Shown here: in pieces, positions 27,047 to 37,167 of the stretch
Layout of the letters: each line of letters begins with the position of its first letter
Position numbering within the stretch: the stretch's first letter is position 1
Assembly (NCBI GenBank): GCA_022823185.1
Contig: JAJDXQ010000032.1
Location: forward strand, 1-64,000
Origin: Caldilineaceae bacterium
Lineage (GTDB): Bacteria; Chloroflexota; Anaerolineae; Caldilineales; Caldilineaceae
Length of the DNA: 64,000 nucleotides
Direction of reading: 5' to 3'
The notes under the pieces: generated by a model
Database searches by the model: none
Told to the model about the DNA's origin: nothing
Seen by the model: the letters and a program-made list of their open reading frames with translations, nothing else
Position numbers and translations under genes: made by a program

Positions 27047-27928
27047 GTGACAGCCGCGCAGTTCGCAGACCAGACGCAAGGCCAGGCCGAAGCGATTCCG
27101 GTCGCGAAATCAGCCCTGTTCGATCTCGCCCGCCAGGCAGGCCAGCTGGCGCTGTCGATGCAGCAGGACGGCCTGCGCGCCATCAGTTCCAAGTCAACGC
27201 CCAATGACCTGGTCACTGAAGCCGACCTCGCCTGCGAAACCCTGATCCGCGACAGCCTGGCCTCCCTCACCCCCGGTTTCGGCTTCTGGGGCGAAGAGAG
27301 CGATGAACAGCCGCATGATGAGTATTTCTGGCTGGTGGATCCGATTGATGGCACGATCAACTATGCCGCCGGCCTGCCCTGGTTCGGCATCAACATCGCG
27401 CTCATCCGCCGCGAAGAGACCCTGTTCGGCCTCTCGCTGATCCTGCCGCAGTTCGAACTTTTCTGGGCCCAGGCCGGCCAAGGCGCCTATCTGCTGCGGA
27501 ACAACGGCGCGCAACAACGCCTGCGCGTCAGCCAGGCGTCCGTCCTCGCCGACGCCCTGCTCACAACCGGCTTCCCCTACCATCGCGCCGTAAGCGCGGA
27601 CAACAACGCGGCGGAATTCGCCCGCATCATGCCGATCTGCCGCGGCGTGCGCCGGATGGGCGCCTCCTCCGCCGATCTGGCCTACGTCGCCTCAGGCGCA
27701 TTTTCAGCCTACTGGGAAGGATGGATCCAGCCTTGGGATGTCGCCGCCGGCGTCCTCCTCGTGCGCGAGGCGGGCGGCTGCGTCACCAACTACCGCGGGG
27801 CGCCGTTCAGTCTTACCGACCACAGCATCCTCGCCAGCAACGGCCAGCCGGGCGTTCACAGGCCGCTGCTGCAGGCCATACAAGAGGCCCGTTCAGAGAT
27901 ATTCGAACAAGAATGTCGGAAAGGCTAA
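27047..27928 (+). CDS. Inositol monophosphatase family protein
   Basis: A Mg-dependent sugar-phosphatase-fold enzyme of 293 residues. The family motifs are complete: GEESDEQPHDEYFWLVDPID with DPIDGT for metal binding, the metal ligand region STPNDLVTEADLACE, and the C-terminal WEGWIQPWDVAAGVLLVREA. Possible substrates are inositol-1-phosphate, 3'-phosphoadenosine-5'-phosphate or fructose-1,6-bisphosphate; the sequence does not decide. The GTG start at 27047 is two bases after the PH-domain gene's stop. It is followed after five bases by a methyltransferase. Confidence 0.9.
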   Translation: MTAAQFADQTQGQAEAIPVAKSALFDLARQAGQLALSMQQDGLRAISSKSTPNDLVTEADLACETLIRDSLASLTPGFGFWGEESDEQPHDEYFWLVDPIDGTINYAAGLPWFGINIALIRREETLFGLSLILPQFELFWAQAGQGAYLLRNNGAQQRLRVSQASVLADALLTTGFPYHRAVSADNNAAEFARIMPICRGVRRMGASSADLAYVASGAFSAYWEGWIQPWDVAAGVLLVREAGGCVTNYRGAPFSLTDHSILASNGQPGVHRPLLQAIQEARSEIFEQECRKG

Positions 27929-27933
27929 AACAG

Positions 27934-28692
27934 ATGGACAAAAGATCAGTGCAAGAGCAGTTCGGCGCCCATGCCCGGACCTATATCACCAGCCGGCCCC
28001 ACGCCAAGGGCGCCAGCCTGCAACGGCTGGTCGAGCTGGTCGACCCCCAGCCGGACTGGCAGACGCTGGACATCGCCACCGCCGCCGGCCACACCGCCTT
28101 CGCCTTTGCCCCTCACGTCGCCCATGTCCTGGCGACCGACATCACCCCGGAGATGCTGACCGTCGCCCGCGAGCAGGTGGCCGAACGCGGCGCCGACAAC
28201 GTGACCGTCGAGCGCGCCGACGCCGAAAACCTGCCCTATGCGGACGGCCGGTTCGACCTTCTCACCTGCCGCATCGCGCCCCACCACTTTCCCGACATCA
28301 ACGCGTTCCTGCGCGAGTCGGCGCGCGTGCTACGTCCCGGCGGCGTTCTGGCTGTGGTGGATAATATCGTGCCGGCCGGCGCGGCGGGCGATTTCGTCAA
28401 TGCCTTCGAAAAACTGCGCGACCCCAGCCACGGTCGCTGTCTCAGCGTGGAGGAGTGGCTGGAGGGCTACACCCGCGCCGGCCTGCAACTGACACGGCAT
28501 GAGACTCTCGAAAAGGAGATGGTCTTCGAAGACTGGGCCGCGCGTCACGACCCGGTGATGCAACTGTACCTGCGGGCACTGCTCTGGCACGGCCCGCCCG
28601 AGACGCAGGAGTTTCTCCATCCCCGCAGCGAGGGCGGCCGTACCCTATTTCACCTGCGCGAGGGGCTGTTCATCGGAAGCAAACAGGGCTAG
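27934..28692 (+). CDS. Class I SAM-dependent methyltransferase (UbiE-like)
   Basis: A 252-residue methyltransferase. Motif I is TLDIATAAGHTAFAF, then LATDITPEMLTVAREQ, RADAENLPYADGRFDLLTCR and the post-motif RESARVLRPGGVLAVVDN. This is the UbiE/Methyltransf_11 pattern. The substrate is unknown; ATAAGHTA instead of GxGxGxT in motif I is a common variant of a small-molecule branch. ATG 27934 is preferred over ATG 27913 because GGAAAGG lies about nine bases before it. It is the third gene of a tight run with the PH-domain and inositol-phosphatase-like genes. Confidence 0.85.
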   Translation: MDKRSVQEQFGAHARTYITSRPHAKGASLQRLVELVDPQPDWQTLDIATAAGHTAFAFAPHVAHVLATDITPEMLTVAREQVAERGADNVTVERADAENLPYADGRFDLLTCRIAPHHFPDINAFLRESARVLRPGGVLAVVDNIVPAGAAGDFVNAFEKLRDPSHGRCLSVEEWLEGYTRAGLQLTRHETLEKEMVFEDWAARHDPVMQLYLRALLWHGPPETQEFLHPRSEGGRTLFHLREGLFIGSKQG

Positions 28693-28859
28693 CCGGCGGG
28701 ACTCCATTTGTCCCTTTTGCTTTGCTCATTCCCCTGTTTTGCAGTAGGCTTACGTCAGTTGAGCGGATACGCATGGCCGCTTGTGGCGCCGGGCCGCCAA
28801 GCCCCTGCTTCCCATACATCTTCAAAGCAGATAGAATCTCCTGAACCGAAGGAACGTAC

Positions 28860-30284
28860 ATGACGAAAATTCGTTTTGGCACCGACGGCTGGCGCGGACA
28901 AATGGCCGAAGACTATACCTTTGCCAACGTGCGCCGCTGTGCCCAGGGCTTTGCCAACTGGATCGTGGACGGAGGCTATGCCTCCCAAACAGTGGTCGTC
29001 GGCCACGATCAGCGCTTTCAAGGTGAACATTTTGCCGCCGCGGTCGCGGAGGTGCTGGCCGGCAATGGCCTGCAGGTCCTGCTGATCGACGGAGCCTCGC
29101 CAACGCCGGTGATCAGCTTTGCCGCCGTCGATAACAACGCCGTCGGCGCCGTAAACATCACCGCCAGCCACAATCCGCCCGAAGACAACGGGTTCAAGGT
29201 GCGGGACGCCAGCGGCGGCGCCGTTCCGCCGGATGGATTGGCCGAAATCGAAGCCCGCATCCCCGATTCGGACGCAGTCCGTAGCACGCCCCTCGACGCG
29301 GCCCTCGCCGCCGGAGCCGTTCGGCTTCTCCAGCCGCAGGCCGCCTATCTGGCCCATCTGTCCAGCCTCATCGACGTATCGCGCATCCGCGACGCCGGCC
29401 TCAAGATCGTTGTCGACAGCATGTGGGGCAACGGAGCCGGCTGGTTGACCCAAATCCTCGGCGGCGGCAAAACGGAAATCATTGAAATCCACGCCCAGCG
29501 CAACCCCATCTTCCCCGAAATGGCCCGCCCCGAGCCGATCCCCCCCAATGTGGACGCCGGCCTGGCCGTCGCCCGCTCGGTGGAGGCCGACTGCGTCTGC
29601 ATCCTCGACGGCGACGCCGACCGCTGCGGCTTCGGCGATGAAAACGGCCAGTTCGTCGATCAACTGCGCGTCTACGGGCTGCTCGCCTACTACCTGCTTG
29701 AAGTACGCGGCGAACGCGGGCCCATTGTCAAGACCCTCAGCACGACCTCGATGCTGGACAGGCTATGCGCCGCCTTCGACGTGCCCGTCGTGGAGACAGG
29801 CGTCGGCTTCAAATTCGTGGCGCCGGCAATGCAGGAGCACGACGCGCTCATCGGCGGCGAAGAGAGCGGCGGCTACGCCTATCGCGGCCATGTGCCGGAG
29901 AGGGACGGCATTCTCTCCAATCTCTTCCTCCTGGACCTCATGGTGCGCACCGGCAAGAAACCCACCGAGCTGCTTCAACTCCTCTTTGAAATGGTCGGCG
30001 AGCACTTCTACGATCGCGTCGACATCCGCCTGACCGGCGAAGAGATGAAAACCGCAGCCCGGCAGAAGCTCGACAACGTCGATATCGACGGGCTGAAACT
30101 GGGCGGCATCGCCGTCACCGACCGCATCACCGTCGACGGCTACAAGTTCCCGATGGAGGATGGAGGCTGGCTGCTGGTGCGCTTCTCCGGCACGGAGCCG
30201 CTGATCCGCATCTACACAGAGACAACGCGCAAGGAGAAGGTGGCGGCCATCCTTGCCGATGGCCAAAAGCTGGTGGGGCTGTAG
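28860..30284 (+). CDS. Phosphoglucomutase/phosphomannomutase family protein
   Basis: An alpha-D-phosphohexomutase of 474 residues with all four family signatures. These are the phosphoserine loop [12 protein letters not shown] with Ser103, the Mg loop [14 protein letters not shown], the sugar-binding [13 protein letters not shown], and the phosphate-binding [15 protein letters not shown]. It interconverts hexose-1- and hexose-6-phosphates; glucose, mannose or glucosamine specificity is not decided by these motifs. AAGGA seven bases before ATG 28860 supports the start. It supplies precursors for the glycosyltransferases and nucleotide-sugar dehydrogenase nearby. Confidence 0.92.
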   Translation: MTKIRFGTDGWRGQMAEDYTFANVRRCAQGFANWIVDGGYASQTVVVGHDQRFQGEHFAAAVAEVLAGNGLQVLLIDGASPTPVISFAAVDNNAVGAVNITASHNPPEDNGFKVRDASGGAVPPDGLAEIEARIPDSDAVRSTPLDAALAAGAVRLLQPQAAYLAHLSSLIDVSRIRDAGLKIVVDSMWGNGAGWLTQILGGGKTEIIEIHAQRNPIFPEMARPEPIPPNVDAGLAVARSVEADCVCILDGDADRCGFGDENGQFVDQLRVYGLLAYYLLEVRGERGPIVKTLSTTSMLDRLCAAFDVPVVETGVGFKFVAPAMQEHDALIGGEESGGYAYRGHVPERDGILSNLFLLDLMVRTGKKPTELLQLLFEMVGEHFYDRVDIRLTGEEMKTAARQKLDNVDIDGLKLGGIAVTDRITVDGYKFPMEDGGWLLVRFSGTEPLIRIYTETTRKEKVAAILADGQKLVGL

Positions 30285-30360
30285 GTGAAAGCCTCCGCGC
30301 AGGAGAACGCGCACCCCAATCCCCCCTCTTCGACAGCCCGCCTTTCAATGCCTGACGCGC

Positions 30361-30400
30361 TTTTATTCAGTGATAATATGTGATAAAATTAACAAATAGT
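30361..30400 (+). promoter_or_regulatory. AT-rich promoter-like patch before tatD
   Basis: A strikingly AT-rich stretch in GC-rich surroundings, with overlapping -10-like sequences (GATAAT, GATAAAAT), about 85-120 bp upstream of the tatD start. No good -35 hexamer is visible. Confidence 0.3.
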
Positions 30401-30482
30401 TTATGCCTGAAAAAACAGATCGCGCCCCATTCGAGAAGAGCCCCAAACCCGAATGCGCTGCCGCATCGCCATCTGAGCGCGC

Positions 30483-31355
30483 ATGACTGTTCCGACGCTG
30501 GTCGACAGCCACTGCCACCTGGACATGGAGCAGTTCGATGCCGATCGGGCCGCCGTGCTGGCGCGGGCACAGGCGCGCGGTGTCAAGATGATCGTCAACC
30601 CCGGCGTCGATCTGGCCCACTGCCGGCAGGCGATCGCGCTGGCCGATCAGCATGACCAGGTGTACGCCGCAGTCGGCATCCACCCCAACAGCAGCGCCGA
30701 TTTCAGTGAACAGACACTGACACAGCTGCGAGGGCTGGTCGATCATCCCAAGGTGGTCGCAATCGGAGAGATCGGGCTCGACTATCACTGGGACACCGTC
30801 TCCCGCGAAAAACAGACGCAGGCATTTCGAGCGCAGCTTGATCTGGCCGCCGAACTGGGCCTGCCGGTCATCATCCACAACCGGGAAGCCTCGACAGACG
30901 TGGCCCGCATCCTGCACGAATGGGCCTCCAGCGCACGAACGCGCATTTCTCCGCTGGCGCAGCGTCCTTACTGGGGGGTATTGCACGCCTTCTCCGGCGA
31001 CGCCGCGCTGGCGCAAGCGGCCCGCGACTGGAATTTCGCCATCGGCCTGGGCGGTCCGATCACCTTTAAGAACGCGCATACGTTGCGCAACCTGGCGCCG
31101 CAGCTGTCCCTCGACCGCCTCATGCTCGAAACCGACGCCCCCTGGCTGACGCCCCATCCATTGCGAGGCAAGCGCAATGAACCGGCCCATGTGGCCTTGG
31201 TGGCCGAAAGATTGGCCGAACTCCTGTCTTTGCCGGTAGAGGAGATCGCTGCCCGCACCACTGCCGTCGCCCATTCGTTCTTTGCCCCGCCGGCTGCGCA
31301 TCAAAAACACGCAACAGTTGCGATGAGCGCCAATCGCCGCGTGAACGCTCAGTGA
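30483..31355 (+). CDS. tatD: TatD family metal-dependent DNase
   Basis: A TIM-barrel metal-dependent hydrolase of 290 residues, usually a 3'-5' exonuclease involved in DNA repair or quality control. Metal ligands are visible in DSHCHLDM near the N-terminus, [18 protein letters not shown] and METDAPW-like [13 protein letters not shown] short loop before GVLHAFSGD is slightly longer than usual. It is nine bases upstream of the polyprenyl synthase gene, so the two are probably cotranscribed. Confidence 0.9.
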   Translation: MTVPTLVDSHCHLDMEQFDADRAAVLARAQARGVKMIVNPGVDLAHCRQAIALADQHDQVYAAVGIHPNSSADFSEQTLTQLRGLVDHPKVVAIGEIGLDYHWDTVSREKQTQAFRAQLDLAAELGLPVIIHNREASTDVARILHEWASSARTRISPLAQRPYWGVLHAFSGDAALAQAARDWNFAIGLGGPITFKNAHTLRNLAPQLSLDRLMLETDAPWLTPHPLRGKRNEPAHVALVAERLAELLSLPVEEIAARTTAVAHSFFAPPAAHQKHATVAMSANRRVNAQ

Positions 31356-31364
31356 CACTCTTCC

Positions 31365-32564
31365 ATGGTTGACCACGTTCAAGTCGAACAGCTCACCGAT
31401 ATCGAAGCCGGCCCCCTGGCGCAGGACCTGCCGCGAGAGCTGCCGCGTTCGGGCGCTACCGACGCCCGCGAGGAGCGCGCAAACGAGTCGTTCCGCCGCG
31501 CGCTGCTGACAGCGCAGGACGCAACAGCCCTGCTCGCGCCGGTGCGCGGCGCGCTTGAGCAGGTCGAAGCAAAAATGATGAGCGTCGAAGCTGACGTGTT
31601 CGCGCCCCTGGCCAACGCCTTCCTTGAACTCATCGGCCAGGGCGGAAAACGGTTGCGCCCGGCGCTCGCCCTGCTCGCAGCCGGCCTGCAGCACGGTGTC
31701 CACGGGTCCAACAACGAGGACGTGCTTTCGGCCGGCCCAGGTCAGGACTGCACTCCCCGCACGCTCATCGCTCTCGCCGCCGCCGTGGAGATGCTGCACA
31801 CAGCCACGCTCGTGCATGACGATGTCATCGACGGCGCGCTGCTGCGCCGGGACGCGCCCACGCTCAACGCATCCTGGAGCGCAGGCGCGACCGTTCTCGC
31901 CGGCGACTACATGTTCGCCCGCTCCGCCCAGTTCGCCGCGGAAACCGGCAACGTGCGCGTCATCACCATCTTCAGCGATACCCTGCGCGTGCTCGTTGAC
32001 GGTGAAATGCGCCAACTCTCCGATCGCAACGACTTTCGCCAGGACCGCCAGGCCTACTATCAACGCATCTACGCCAAGACGGCCAGCCTCTACAGCGCCG
32101 CCACCGAAGCGGCCGCGGTTCTCGTCGGAATGCCGCCGGACCGGATCCAGGCACTCAAGTCTTTCGGCTATCAGTTCGGCATGGCATTCCAGATCGTGGA
32201 TGACATCCTTGACTTTGTCGGCACCGACGCCGCGCTGGGCAAACCGGTGGGAAGCGACCTCCGTCAGGGCACCCTGACACTGCCGTTCCTCTACTACCTG
32301 CGCGAACTGCCCCAGCCGCAGAAACTGGTGACCCGGCTGCTCCTGGCCAGAGAGCGCGCCGAAGAGGGCGACCCCGCCATCCTCTCCGCAACCGTGCAGG
32401 AGATCGTTCAGGCCGTGCGCGCCAGCGGCGCAATCGAAGCCGCCCACCAGGAAGCGCTCGGCTTTCTCGACCACGCAGTCCACGACTTGGCTCCCTTCAA
32501 TGACAACCTCTGCCAGCGATCGCTCCTGGGCCTCTGCGCCTTTGTCGTGCAGCGCAGCAGCTGA
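31365..32564 (+). CDS. Polyprenyl diphosphate synthase
   Basis: A trans-isoprenyl diphosphate synthase of 399 residues making a long-chain prenyl diphosphate for quinones or lipids. The substrate loop [15 protein letters not shown], the first aspartate-rich motif [14 protein letters not shown] and the second motif [12 protein letters not shown] with [16 protein letters not shown] are all intact. Chain-length specificity is not certain. The N-terminus has about 60 residues before the conserved core, longer than most, so a later start is possible. It follows tatD closely. Confidence 0.9.
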   Translation: MVDHVQVEQLTDIEAGPLAQDLPRELPRSGATDAREERANESFRRALLTAQDATALLAPVRGALEQVEAKMMSVEADVFAPLANAFLELIGQGGKRLRPALALLAAGLQHGVHGSNNEDVLSAGPGQDCTPRTLIALAAAVEMLHTATLVHDDVIDGALLRRDAPTLNASWSAGATVLAGDYMFARSAQFAAETGNVRVITIFSDTLRVLVDGEMRQLSDRNDFRQDRQAYYQRIYAKTASLYSAATEAAAVLVGMPPDRIQALKSFGYQFGMAFQIVDDILDFVGTDAALGKPVGSDLRQGTLTLPFLYYLRELPQPQKLVTRLLLARERAEEGDPAILSATVQEIVQAVRASGAIEAAHQEALGFLDHAVHDLAPFNDNLCQRSLLGLCAFVVQRSS

Positions 32565-32636
32565 ACAGTTCCCGCTAGCCGTCAAACAACGGGCATACCT
32601 CCGCGCAGCGCCTGGCAGAACGCCCTCCAGCCACAA

Positions 32637-33881
32637 GTGAATGCGATGCTTCAACGACTTCGCGGCCGGGCGGACAGCGCCCGCAACGCGGACGCCCGCG
32701 AGGGCCAGGCCCTCCCGCATACGAAAAAGAGCCCCCCGCCGACAGACCTGGTGATGGTGATCGTCTCCTGGAACGTCTGGGACCATCTGCGCGCCTGCCT
32801 TTCCTCTATCGAACAGCAGAGCGCGCCGATTGACGAAGGACGCCGCGATAGAGCGAAGCGCAAGAGCGCCGCCAGCCCCGCGACGCTTGTGCGCCGCTTC
32901 GGGCCGAACAGCGAGGCCACCCTCCAGGTCGTCGTGCTCGACAATGCCAGCGAAGACGCCACAACCTCGCTGCTGCCAAGCCGCTTCCCCTGGGTCCAGA
33001 CCATCTTCAGCGACGAAAATCTCGGTTTCACCGGCGGCAACAACCGCGCGCTCGAAGCGATGGGGTTGGACCCCCTGCCGCACCAGAGCGCAGAAGAGGC
33101 AGACCCCAATCGGACCGAAACGGCCCGCCCGGCGAATGCAGGCCGGACGCCTGTCAACGATCAGGCAATGAACCCCTCCTCGCCCCCTCCCCCGCCCGCG
33201 CGTTTCATCTTCTTCCTCAACCCGGACACCGAGCTCCTGCCCGGCAGCCTGTGGGCCCTGTACAACGGCATCAACGAAGACGAAACGATCGGCGCCATCG
33301 GGCCGCAGCTCCGCTACACCGACGGCGCGCTGCAGAGCAGCCGTCGTCGTTTTCCCAGCCCCCTTTCCGGCTTCTTCGAGAGCACCTGGCTCGAACAACT
33401 CTGGCCGCGCAATCCGTGGACCCGCAGCTATCACCTCGCCGACTGGCCCGCAGAAACCCGCCAGGACGTGGACTGGCTGGTCGGCGCGGCCCTCCTCGTG
33501 CGCGGAGAAGCGCTGGCCGCAGTCGGAGGATTCGACCCCCAGTTCTTCATGTACAGCGAAGAGACCGACCTCTGCCGCCGCATCAAGCGCGCCGGCTGGC
33601 GCGTGGTCTACGACCCGGCCGCAATCGTCATCCACGCCGAGGGCCGCAGCAGCGGCCAGGTCAGCGCCCGGCGCCATATCCTCTTCAACCGCAGCAAGGT
33701 GCGCTATGCGCGCAAATGGCACGGCCCGATTTGGGCAGAGCTGCTGCGGCGTTATCTGCTCCTCGAATTCCGCCTCCAGATAGCGAGCGAATCAGTCAAA
33801 GCCCTCCTGGGCCACAAACGAGAAATGCGCCGCGACCGCGTCGCCGCCTACCGCGACGTCCTCAAAAGCGGGCTGGAGTGA
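32637..33881 (+). CDS. Family 2 glycosyltransferase (rhamnosyltransferase-like)
   Basis: A GT-A fold glycosyltransferase of 414 residues for surface polysaccharide. The core motifs are [44 protein letters not shown], the DxD-like [12 protein letters not shown], and the acceptor-side [20 protein letters not shown]. Two low-complexity inserts lie around residues 63-90 and 155-185 (Pro-rich), which lengthen the protein. The GTG at 32637 is used; an in-frame ATG three codons later (32646) is possible. Its stop overlaps the GTG of the truncated AlbA_2 gene. Confidence 0.88.
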   Translation: MNAMLQRLRGRADSARNADAREGQALPHTKKSPPPTDLVMVIVSWNVWDHLRACLSSIEQQSAPIDEGRRDRAKRKSAASPATLVRRFGPNSEATLQVVVLDNASEDATTSLLPSRFPWVQTIFSDENLGFTGGNNRALEAMGLDPLPHQSAEEADPNRTETARPANAGRTPVNDQAMNPSSPPPPPARFIFFLNPDTELLPGSLWALYNGINEDETIGAIGPQLRYTDGALQSSRRRFPSPLSGFFESTWLEQLWPRNPWTRSYHLADWPAETRQDVDWLVGAALLVRGEALAAVGGFDPQFFMYSEETDLCRRIKRAGWRVVYDPAAIVIHAEGRSSGQVSARRHILFNRSKVRYARKWHGPIWAELLRRYLLLEFRLQIASESVKALLGHKREMRRDRVAAYRDVLKSGLE

Positions 33882-34318
33882 ATTTCTCGACGTCACGTCC
33901 AACCGACGCAGAGCTCCTGCAAATAATCAGCGAGGGCGAAACCGACCGCGTCGAGTTCACGGAATCCCTGTCCGGATACGCCGCTGAGAGAATCCGCGAG
34001 GCTGTCTGCGCCTTCGCCAACGATCTGCCGGCCCACGGCGCGCCCGGCCTCGCTCTTGTGGGCGTGAAAGACGATGGAACCCTCGCCGGCATATCGGTCA
34101 CGGACAGGCTGCTGCAACGGTTGGCCGACATGAAAACAGATGGCAATATCCTGCCGCCGCCTGTCCCCGTGTCTGTCGGACTAAAATTACTGTTGGCGCA
34201 AACATCGAGTCCAGGTCAGTGTCTGCGATTAGTTCAGAAGGGAAATTATGAACAAATGCCAAATTATTTGACAGAATTGCAAATATATTGGAATAAATCA
34301 TTGACAACGGCAAATTAA
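33878..34318 (+). pseudogene. Truncated AlbA_2 (Schlafen-like) DNA-binding domain gene
   Basis: A 146-residue frame beginning with a GTG that overlaps the glycosyltransferase stop. Residues 10-95 match the AlbA_2 domain (ETDRVEFTESLSGYAAERIR, EAVCAFANDLPAHGAPGLAL, GVKDDGTLAGI). Family proteins normally continue for several hundred residues with ATP-binding or winged-helix domains. Here the match ends at about NILPPPVPV, and the remaining ~45 residues (ending YWNKSLTTAN) are unrelated and AT-rich. The composition shift at about 34,180 suggests that the left boundary of an inserted segment cut the gene. Confidence 0.6.
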
Positions 34319-34329
34319 GTTGGTAGAAT
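34301..34329 (+). promoter_or_regulatory. Near-consensus sigma-70 promoter for the DUF2089 operon
   Basis: A perfect TTGACA (34301-34306), 17 bp, then TAGAAT (34324-34329), 25 bp before the DUF2089 start. This is the best promoter match in the window. It overlaps the end of the truncated AlbA_2 gene. Confidence 0.65.
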
Positions 34330-34354
34330 GTATGAATCGATGCAGGAGAAAAAG

Positions 34355-34726
34355 ATGCGCAAAGTATTGGAAGAGTGCCCCTCGTGTGGGGGTGAGGTCG
34401 AAATAACACGCGTTTCTTGTACACACTGCGACACCGAAGTAACCGGGCGCTTCGCGCCCTGCCGATTCTGCCGTCTTCCACCTGAGGCTGCCCTGTTCCT
34501 TGAAGTCTTTGTAAAGAATCGCGGCAACGTAAAAGAGATGGAACGCGAGCTCGGCATCTCATATTGGACAATTCGCAGTCGCATCAACGAACTCATAGCA
34601 GACCTGGGCTTCGAAACCGACGAACAGGATAGTCTTGGCAACAAGCGACAAGAAATCCTAGCAAAGGTCAATCGAGGCGAGATTTCTGCGGAAGAGGCAG
34701 CGGAACTGCTGAGCCGACTCAAGTGA
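34355..34726 (+). CDS. DUF2089 family zinc-ribbon/HTH protein
   Basis: A 123-residue putative regulator. A four-cysteine zinc ribbon (CPSCGG and CTHC) is followed by RFAPCRFCRLPPEAALFLEV. Next is a helix-turn-helix-like segment typical of DUF2089 (GNVKEMERELGISYWTIRSR), then a SHOCT-like C-terminal helix pair (VNRGEISAEEAAELLSRL). AGGAG six bases before ATG 34355 and the promoter just upstream fix the start. It precedes a RIHGV-repeat protein with a similar SHOCT-like N-terminus, suggesting a regulator and partner pair. DNA binding is inferred from the fold. Confidence 0.85.
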   Translation: MRKVLEECPSCGGEVEITRVSCTHCDTEVTGRFAPCRFCRLPPEAALFLEVFVKNRGNVKEMERELGISYWTIRSRINELIADLGFETDEQDSLGNKRQEILAKVNRGEISAEEAAELLSRLK

Positions 34727-34839
34727 AGATTGAAGCATGTGATGGGCTCATACTACGGCTTTTCGACGCATGAACAGTGTCTGATTGAGGCGCTACACTG
34801 TAAGCTGAAATACACCGACCAAAAAGGGGAGCCGGAAAG

Positions 34840-35601
34840 ATGGTTCGGGAGCAATTGGCAGTTCTCAAAATGTTGGAAGAGGGAAAGATCACTACAAACG
34901 AAGCATTTGATCTTCTTGATGCAATCGGGCAGACCGACCGGTCAGTAGAACCTTCTCTCGATGTACCGACGGCACAGCAACCATCAGACGAAACACACGC
35001 CGAGCATTCGGCCCCTGATATGGATGATGCGGTCTTTCCTGGACTCGACGTGGTCAAGCTGACAGAGATGAGAATTCATGGAGTAACCCCGGAGTTCATT
35101 GAAGAATTGAGCCAGATGGGTATTCCAGGACTCTCCATGGACAGGCTGGTAGCAATGCGAATCCATGGCGTAAAACCGGAATATGTACGTGAAATGCGTT
35201 CTGCTGGGCTCGACCCTTCTGTCGACCAGCTGATTCAAATGCGGATTCACGGCGTCACACCTGAATTCCTGGGCGAATTCCATTCGCTGGGCTTTACCAA
35301 GTTGGACGTGCCAAAACTGATCCAAATGAGAATTCATGGTGTAATGTCTGACTTCTACGTACAGCTGGAGTCGCTGGGGGTCGAAGGTCTCACGATTGAC
35401 CGGATGATTCAAATGCGGATTCACGGGGCGACGCCTGACTATGTACGTGAGATTCAGGCACTGGGGCTGACCGAATTGAACGCAGACAAACTGATAGAGA
35501 TGCGAATCCATGGTGTAACCGCGAACTATGTCCAACGCATGGAAGCATCGGGGCTGCACGACCTCACGGTGGACCGACTGATCGAACTACGCGGAGACTA
35601 A
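34840..35601 (+). CDS. RIHGV-repeat protein with SHOCT-like N-terminus
   Basis: A 253-residue protein. The N-terminal ~30 residues (LKMLEEGKITTNEAFDLLDA) resemble the short helical SHOCT-type motif that also ends the upstream DUF2089 protein. After a linker come six full repeats and a partial seventh, each 28-29 residues, with the core MRIHGVTPEFI followed by EL..LG and an acidic or polar D.L. Similar repeats are known at the C-terminus of BlaR1-type M56 peptidases and related sensors, but their function is not established. GGGGAG seven bases before ATG 34840 supports the start. There is no signal peptide or membrane segment, so it is cytoplasmic. It is probably cotranscribed with the DUF2089 gene, 113 bp upstream. 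Confidence 0.8.
   Translation: MVREQLAVLKMLEEGKITTNEAFDLLDAIGQTDRSVEPSLDVPTAQQPSDETHAEHSAPDMDDAVFPGLDVVKLTEMRIHGVTPEFIEELSQMGIPGLSMDRLVAMRIHGVKPEYVREMRSAGLDPSVDQLIQMRIHGVTPEFLGEFHSLGFTKLDVPKLIQMRIHGVMSDFYVQLESLGVEGLTIDRMIQMRIHGATPDYVREIQALGLTELNADKLIEMRIHGVTANYVQRMEASGLHDLTVDRLIELRGD
35044..35601 (+). repeat. Six and a half tandem coding repeats of 84-87 bp (RIHGV units)
   Basis: In-frame repeats inside the preceding gene. The AT-richer core encoding MRIHGV is nearly identical between units, while the rest diverges, which indicates old duplication with selection on the core. Confidence 0.8.
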
Positions 35602-35999
35602 TTCGACTTTGGTCCTGGCCGGCCTCTTGAACAGCCCTTTGGGGATTGGCTCATTCTAGGATTCAGCCTCTGAAAGGAGTCATTCGTGACCAGCAGGAGG
35701 TTTACTCTGGCCTGAGTGGTCGTTCCAGTTAACGCCCAGTTTCCTACCGCCTGCAATCCCATCTCTGCAGAGCCACTTGTGCCGGCCAGTACGCTCCGTC
35801 TCCTGCCCGAGCAAACTTCCACGCCGCCGACCGTAGGGCCTTTGCCAGTTCCGCTTTCGGCTACCTGTGCGAGTTGACCGCCGAGGTGGGGGCGCGGGAG
35901 TGCGCGACGAACGTGAAACTGGAGTCAGCAGAGTTCCTGATGTGCCGCTCTACCCAGTTCGGCTTTTGCCTGGAGGCACAAGAGTTGGGGAAGTGGACA
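35602..35999. other. Non-coding stretch beside the IS982 remnant
   Basis: I see no gene here. The sequence up to about 36,000 may contain unrecognised, decayed insertion-sequence ends; no intact terminal inverted repeats were found by eye. Confidence 0.45.
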
Positions 36000-36510
36000 A
36001 CTGTAAAGGAAGTCGCAGGGCCAACCCGTAACACAATCCCTGAACTTCCCAGTGGAGGTAAGGATGTGGTCATCCTGAGAGAAATTCTTGAGTTGGTCCA
36101 CGATCGTCTCAATGATGAAACGTTTACGCGTCAGCAGCTTGTCTTCGAGAACGACCAGTCAGTTTTTCATGTCTTTGAGAATCGGCGTGATCGGCAACGG
36201 GCGGACTGCCGCCATCAGTTGCAGTCCCCGTGCGAAGAGTTGCTCAAAGAACGCCTTGGAGAGATAACCGCGGTCGCCGACCAGCTTCCCCCACAGTTCG
36301 TTGGTCATCTGTGGGATCGGTTTACGATCACCGATGCTGGCGGGCGTGAGGTGAACTGCCGGCAAGTCACCCTGGTCTTTGACAATCAGATGGGGTCTGA
36401 AGCCATAGAACCACCCCATGCCGCTCTTGCCGCGCGTGGCTACCCCGGCAAAGCCTCGGTGGCGACCGATGCGCCGATTATGGCAGACAGCGAACGGCTT
36501 TCGACTGTCT
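36000..36510 (-). pseudogene. IS982-family transposase remnant
   Basis: Translating the minus strand gives IS982 transposase sequence: KPFAVCHNRRIGRHRGFAGV, GKSGMGWFYGFRPHLIVKDQ, NELWGKLVGDRGYLSKAFFE and LKDMKN. A TGA (36161-36159) then interrupts the frame, and the match resumes in the same frame with LLTRKRFIIETIVDQLKN. Further on the frame degenerates. The N-terminal half of the transposase is missing, its place being taken by the PD-(D/E)XK-HEPN gene. The element is therefore dead: 5'-truncated, with a nonsense mutation and probably a frameshift near 36,060. Confidence 0.8.
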
Positions 36511-37167
36511 TCACACCGGTTCAGGCTCCGAATCCAGCAGACGCAGAACAACCCCGATCAACTCCGTCACCTTCTCGTCGCTGAACCCGTTGACATCAAA
36601 CCCGTGGGCGATCGCGTTTCGATATCGCCTCATGTCAGCCAGGTAGTCATAGTCCTCTCGTGAGATAACACCGTGATAGACCGCTTGGTCGAGGACATAA
36701 CCCGACTGGGTGACGCGTGTGATGGAAACGCCCTCTGCCGCGATTAGTTCCCTGACGGCAGCCTCAAAAGCCGACCAGACAAGCAGGAAAGCAGCCTCAC
36801 CCAAACCGTGTTCGAGAGCCTTCTCCGCCTCGGCAAGACGTTGGCGTACCTCCTCTACCGCAATAGAACGAGCGCCCTCCGGCGAATCCAGTTTCTCCGG
36901 TTCGCCGACCAGGAGAAGTTCAAAACTCCAGCCGGGTTTGTTATAAAGAATTCGCGCCAGTTCACCTGTTTTGGGTGACGCAGCCAGCGAAGCCCGGTAC
37001 TTCACCTCAATCACCTTCGTTTCGCCGTCTTTTCGCACGACAAGATCGGCCAGGAAGCCCGGCAGAAACTCCAGTGGAACGTCTTGCTCTACCTCATAAC
37101 CTTTGCTGCGGTACTCTGCTACCTTTTTTTCAATGAAATTCCGTTGAACGATTTCTACATCCTTCAT
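36511..37167 (-). CDS. PD-(D/E)XK nuclease-HEPN fusion protein
   Basis: A 218-residue protein with two nuclease-like parts. Residues 1-90 have the restriction-endonuclease-like core with Asp41 in FLADLVVRKDG and Glu54-x-Lys56 in TKVIEVKYRAS, a D-(12)-ExK pattern. Residues 105-210 are all-helical and carry MRRYRNAIAHGF with Arg183-Asn184-x3-His188, the RNx(3)H form of the HEPN ribonuclease motif. Such proteins are often toxins or effectors in anti-phage or toxin-antitoxin systems; that role here is inferred. Its ATG overlaps the stop of the RusA-like gene (ATGA), so the two are translationally coupled. Its stop abuts the IS982 remnant, and a few C-terminal residues may have been replaced. Confidence 0.75.
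   Translation of the reverse strand: MKDVEIVQRNFIEKKVAEYRSKGYEVEQDVPLEFLPGFLADLVVRKDGETKVIEVKYRASLAASPKTGELARILYNKPGWSFELLLVGEPEKLDSPEGARSIAVEEVRQRLAEAEKALEHGLGEAAFLLVWSAFEAAVRELIAAEGVSITRVTQSGYVLDQAVYHGVISREDYDYLADMRRYRNAIAHGFDVNGFSDEKVTELIGVVLRLLDSEPEPV

Noticed and set aside
30363..33722. A 1,119-codon open frame on the minus strand
   Set aside because: It lies opposite tatD, the polyprenyl synthase and the glycosyltransferase, all of which have complete family motifs. Its own translation has no motif and reflects the codon bias of the real strand in high-GC DNA.
35044..35601. Periodic repeats that could suggest a CRISPR array or satellite
   Set aside because: The period is 84-87 bp, in frame, and encodes the RIHGV motif. 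There are no identical short repeats with unique spacers.
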